A stretch of DNA of 64,000 nt from Streptomyces graminofaciens (GTDB taxonomy: Bacteria; Actinomycetota; Actinomycetes; Streptomycetales; Streptomycetaceae), in assembly GCF_030294945.1 (NCBI RefSeq), contig NZ_AP018448.1:10388501-10452500 (forward strand). Direction: 5' to 3'. The position numbers and the translations under genes are program-made. Below the pieces are notes generated by a model. It did no database searches. It was not told where the DNA came from and was given only the letters and a program-made list of their open reading frames with translations. Positions 62,747 to 64,000 of this stretch are shown here, in pieces; within the stretch, counting starts at the first letter, position 1; each line of letters opens with the position of its first letter.

Positions 62747-64000
62747 TCAGCCCACGCCGTCTTCGTGCCAGCCGAAGCTCTTCTCCACCGCCTTGCGCCA
62801 GTTGTGATATTCGCGGTCACGGACGGACGCCTCCATGGCCGGCGTCCACTCGACGTCCTTCTGCCAGTGCGACTTCAGTTCGTCGAGGTCGTTCCACACC
62901 CCGGTGGCGAGGCCGGCCGCGTACGCGGCGCCCAGACAGGTCGTCTCGGAGACCTTCGGCCGGATCACCGGCACGTCCAGGACGTCCGCCTGGTGCTGCA
63001 TCAGAAGGTTGTTCTTCGTCATGCCGCCGTCGACCTTCAGGGTCGTGATCCGTACCCCGGAGTCCTGGAACATGGCGTCCACGACCTCACGCGTCTGCCA
63101 GCTCGTCGCTTCCAGCACCGCACGCGCGAGATGCGCCTTGGTGACGTACCGCGTCAACCCGGTGATGACACCGCGTGCGTCGGACCGCCAGTACGGCGCG
63201 AACAGACCCGAGAAGGCCGGCACGATGTACGCCCCGCCGTTGTCGCTCACACTCGCCGCCAGGGGCTCGATCTCGTCGGCGGTACGGATGATGCCGAGCT
63301 GGTCGCGGAACCACTGCACCAGGGCGCCCGTGATCGCGATCGACCCCTCCAGGCAGTACACGGGCGCCTCGCCGCCGATCTTGTACCCCATGGTGGTCAG
63401 CAGCCCGCTCTTCGACGGCACGGGCCGGTGCCCGGTGTTGAGCAGCAGGAAACTGCCGGTGCCGTACGTGTTCTTCGCCGTGCCCACGTCGTAGCAGGCC
63501 TGCCCGAACACCGCCGCCTGCTGGTCTCCGAGCGCCGACGCGACGGGCACGCCCGCGAGTTGACCCACGGCGGTGCCGTACACCTCGGCGGAGGACCTGA
63601 TCTCCGGCAGGACCGCCTCCGGGACGTCCATCGCCGAGAGGATCGAGGAGTCCCACTGCAGGGTCTCCAGGTTCATCAGCATGGTGCGTCCGGCGTTGGT
63701 GACGTCGGTGACGTGCCGTCCGCCGTCCGTGCCGCCCGTCAGGTTCCAGATCAGCCAGGAGTCGATCGTGCCGAAGGCGATCTCGCCGCGCTCGGCGCGG
63801 GCCCTGAGCCCCGGCACGTTGTCGAGCAGCCAGGCGGCCTTCGGACCGGAGAAGTAGCTGGCCAGCGGCAGTCCGGTCTGTTCGCGGAAACGGTCCTGCC
63901 CGTCCGGGCCGCCGAGTTCGTTGCAGAGCGCGGAGGTACGCGTGTCCTGCCAGACGATCGCGTTGTGCACCGGCTTTCCCGTCGCCCGGTCCCACAGGAC
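62747..64000 (-). CDS. glpK: Glycerol kinase, C-terminal part (5' end beyond the window)
   Basis: The last 417 codons are present; the frame is open to base 64000. Family marks: [20 protein letters not shown] near the left edge of the protein fragment, [62 protein letters not shown], and [27 protein letters not shown]. It phosphorylates glycerol to sn-glycerol 3-phosphate. In Streptomyces it is usually part of the gyl operon with glpF and glpD, which would lie outside the window. Confidence 0.96.
   Translation of the reverse strand, partial: VLWDRATGKPVHNAIVWQDTRTSALCNELGGPDGQDRFREQTGLPLASYFSGPKAAWLLDNVPGLRARAERGEIAFGTIDSWLIWNLTGGTDGGRHVTDVTNAGRTMLMNLETLQWDSSILSAMDVPEAVLPEIRSSAEVYGTAVGQLAGVPVASALGDQQAAVFGQACYDVGTAKNTYGTGSFLLLNTGHRPVPSKSGLLTTMGYKIGGEAPVYCLEGSIAITGALVQWFRDQLGIIRTADEIEPLAASVSDNGGAYIVPAFSGLFAPYWRSDARGVITGLTRYVTKAHLARAVLEATSWQTREVVDAMFQDSGVRITTLKVDGGMTKNNLLMQHQADVLDVPVIRPKVSETTCLGAAYAAGLATGVWNDLDELKSHWQKDVEWTPAMEASVRDREYHNWRKAVEKSFGWHEDGVG

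Overview
The window is chromosomal DNA from a Streptomyces or very close relative. Every gene is GC-rich with G/C at third codon positions. GTG and TTG starts are common, ATGA/GTGA four-base overlaps are frequent, terminators are GC-rich hairpins without T-runs, and several genes are actinomycete hallmarks: RbpA, a conservon, RibM, Ppm1, a GH18 chitinase behind DasR-type sites, and long-form HisG. I see no rRNA, tRNA, CRISPR array, insertion sequence or prophage. The left 39 kb is dense housekeeping sequence; the right part has more accessory character.

Left to right: (1) 1-4665, a riboflavin operon (ribE-ribM-ribBA-ribH) followed by hisE-hisG and a membrane PH-domain gene. (2) 4934-7362, two translationally coupled CNNM/CorC-type membrane proteins. 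(3) 7551-10511 (minus), an EccA/CbxX-like AAA+ ATPase with an N-terminal repeat region, and a P-loop nucleoside-kinase-like protein. (4) 10640-17674, a Tat-exported C39-like peptidase, a TetR regulator, an exported GH18 chitinase with paired DasR-like operators in its promoter, an acyl-CoA dehydrogenase, two hypothetical proteins and an Lrp regulator. (5) 17758-22189, an amidohydrolase, a structured non-coding stretch, ppm1, fxsA, tandem repeats with an 18-bp-stem terminator, and rbpA behind a textbook SigR promoter. (6) 22456-26881, a UMF1-type MFS transporter, a glycerophosphodiesterase and a YczE-type membrane protein, divergent from a MocR regulator. (7) 27047-34562, a membrane P-loop ATPase with a small membrane partner, ankyrin and HEAT-like repeat proteins, and a coupled operon of two glycosyltransferases plus an SGNH hydrolase. 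(8) 34616-39910, a pxpABC 5-oxoprolinase operon with a DUF1445 protein and an MFS transporter, divergent from a FadR-type GntR regulator; a perfect 17-bp palindrome lies inside the operon promoter.

(9) 40088-47366 is the most interesting unit: a three-gene plus-strand cluster whose products look like a kleisin (507 aa), a KITE/MukE-like winged-helix protein (293 aa) and a 1548-aa SMC-type coiled-coil ATPase. This is the core of a MukBEF/MksBEF/Wadjet-like machine, but no JetD/MksG-type nuclease is next to it, and the residue after the Walker B aspartate is asparagine rather than glutamate.

(10) 47367-52269 (minus) is a choline/betaine-type oxidation operon: aldehyde dehydrogenase, APC permease and GMC oxidoreductase. 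Upstream of it lie decayed, divergent remnants of a Rieske oxygenase and its FAD-dependent reductase. (11) 54696-62639 is a conservon (cvnA-cvnB-cvnC ... cvnD) in which a 3.6-kb fused HyuA-HyuB 5-oxoprolinase/hydantoinase gene sits between cvnC and cvnD and overlaps cvnD by 20 bp. (12) The window ends inside a minus-strand glycerol kinase gene.

Functional assignments come from motif reading and gene context; no database search was run.
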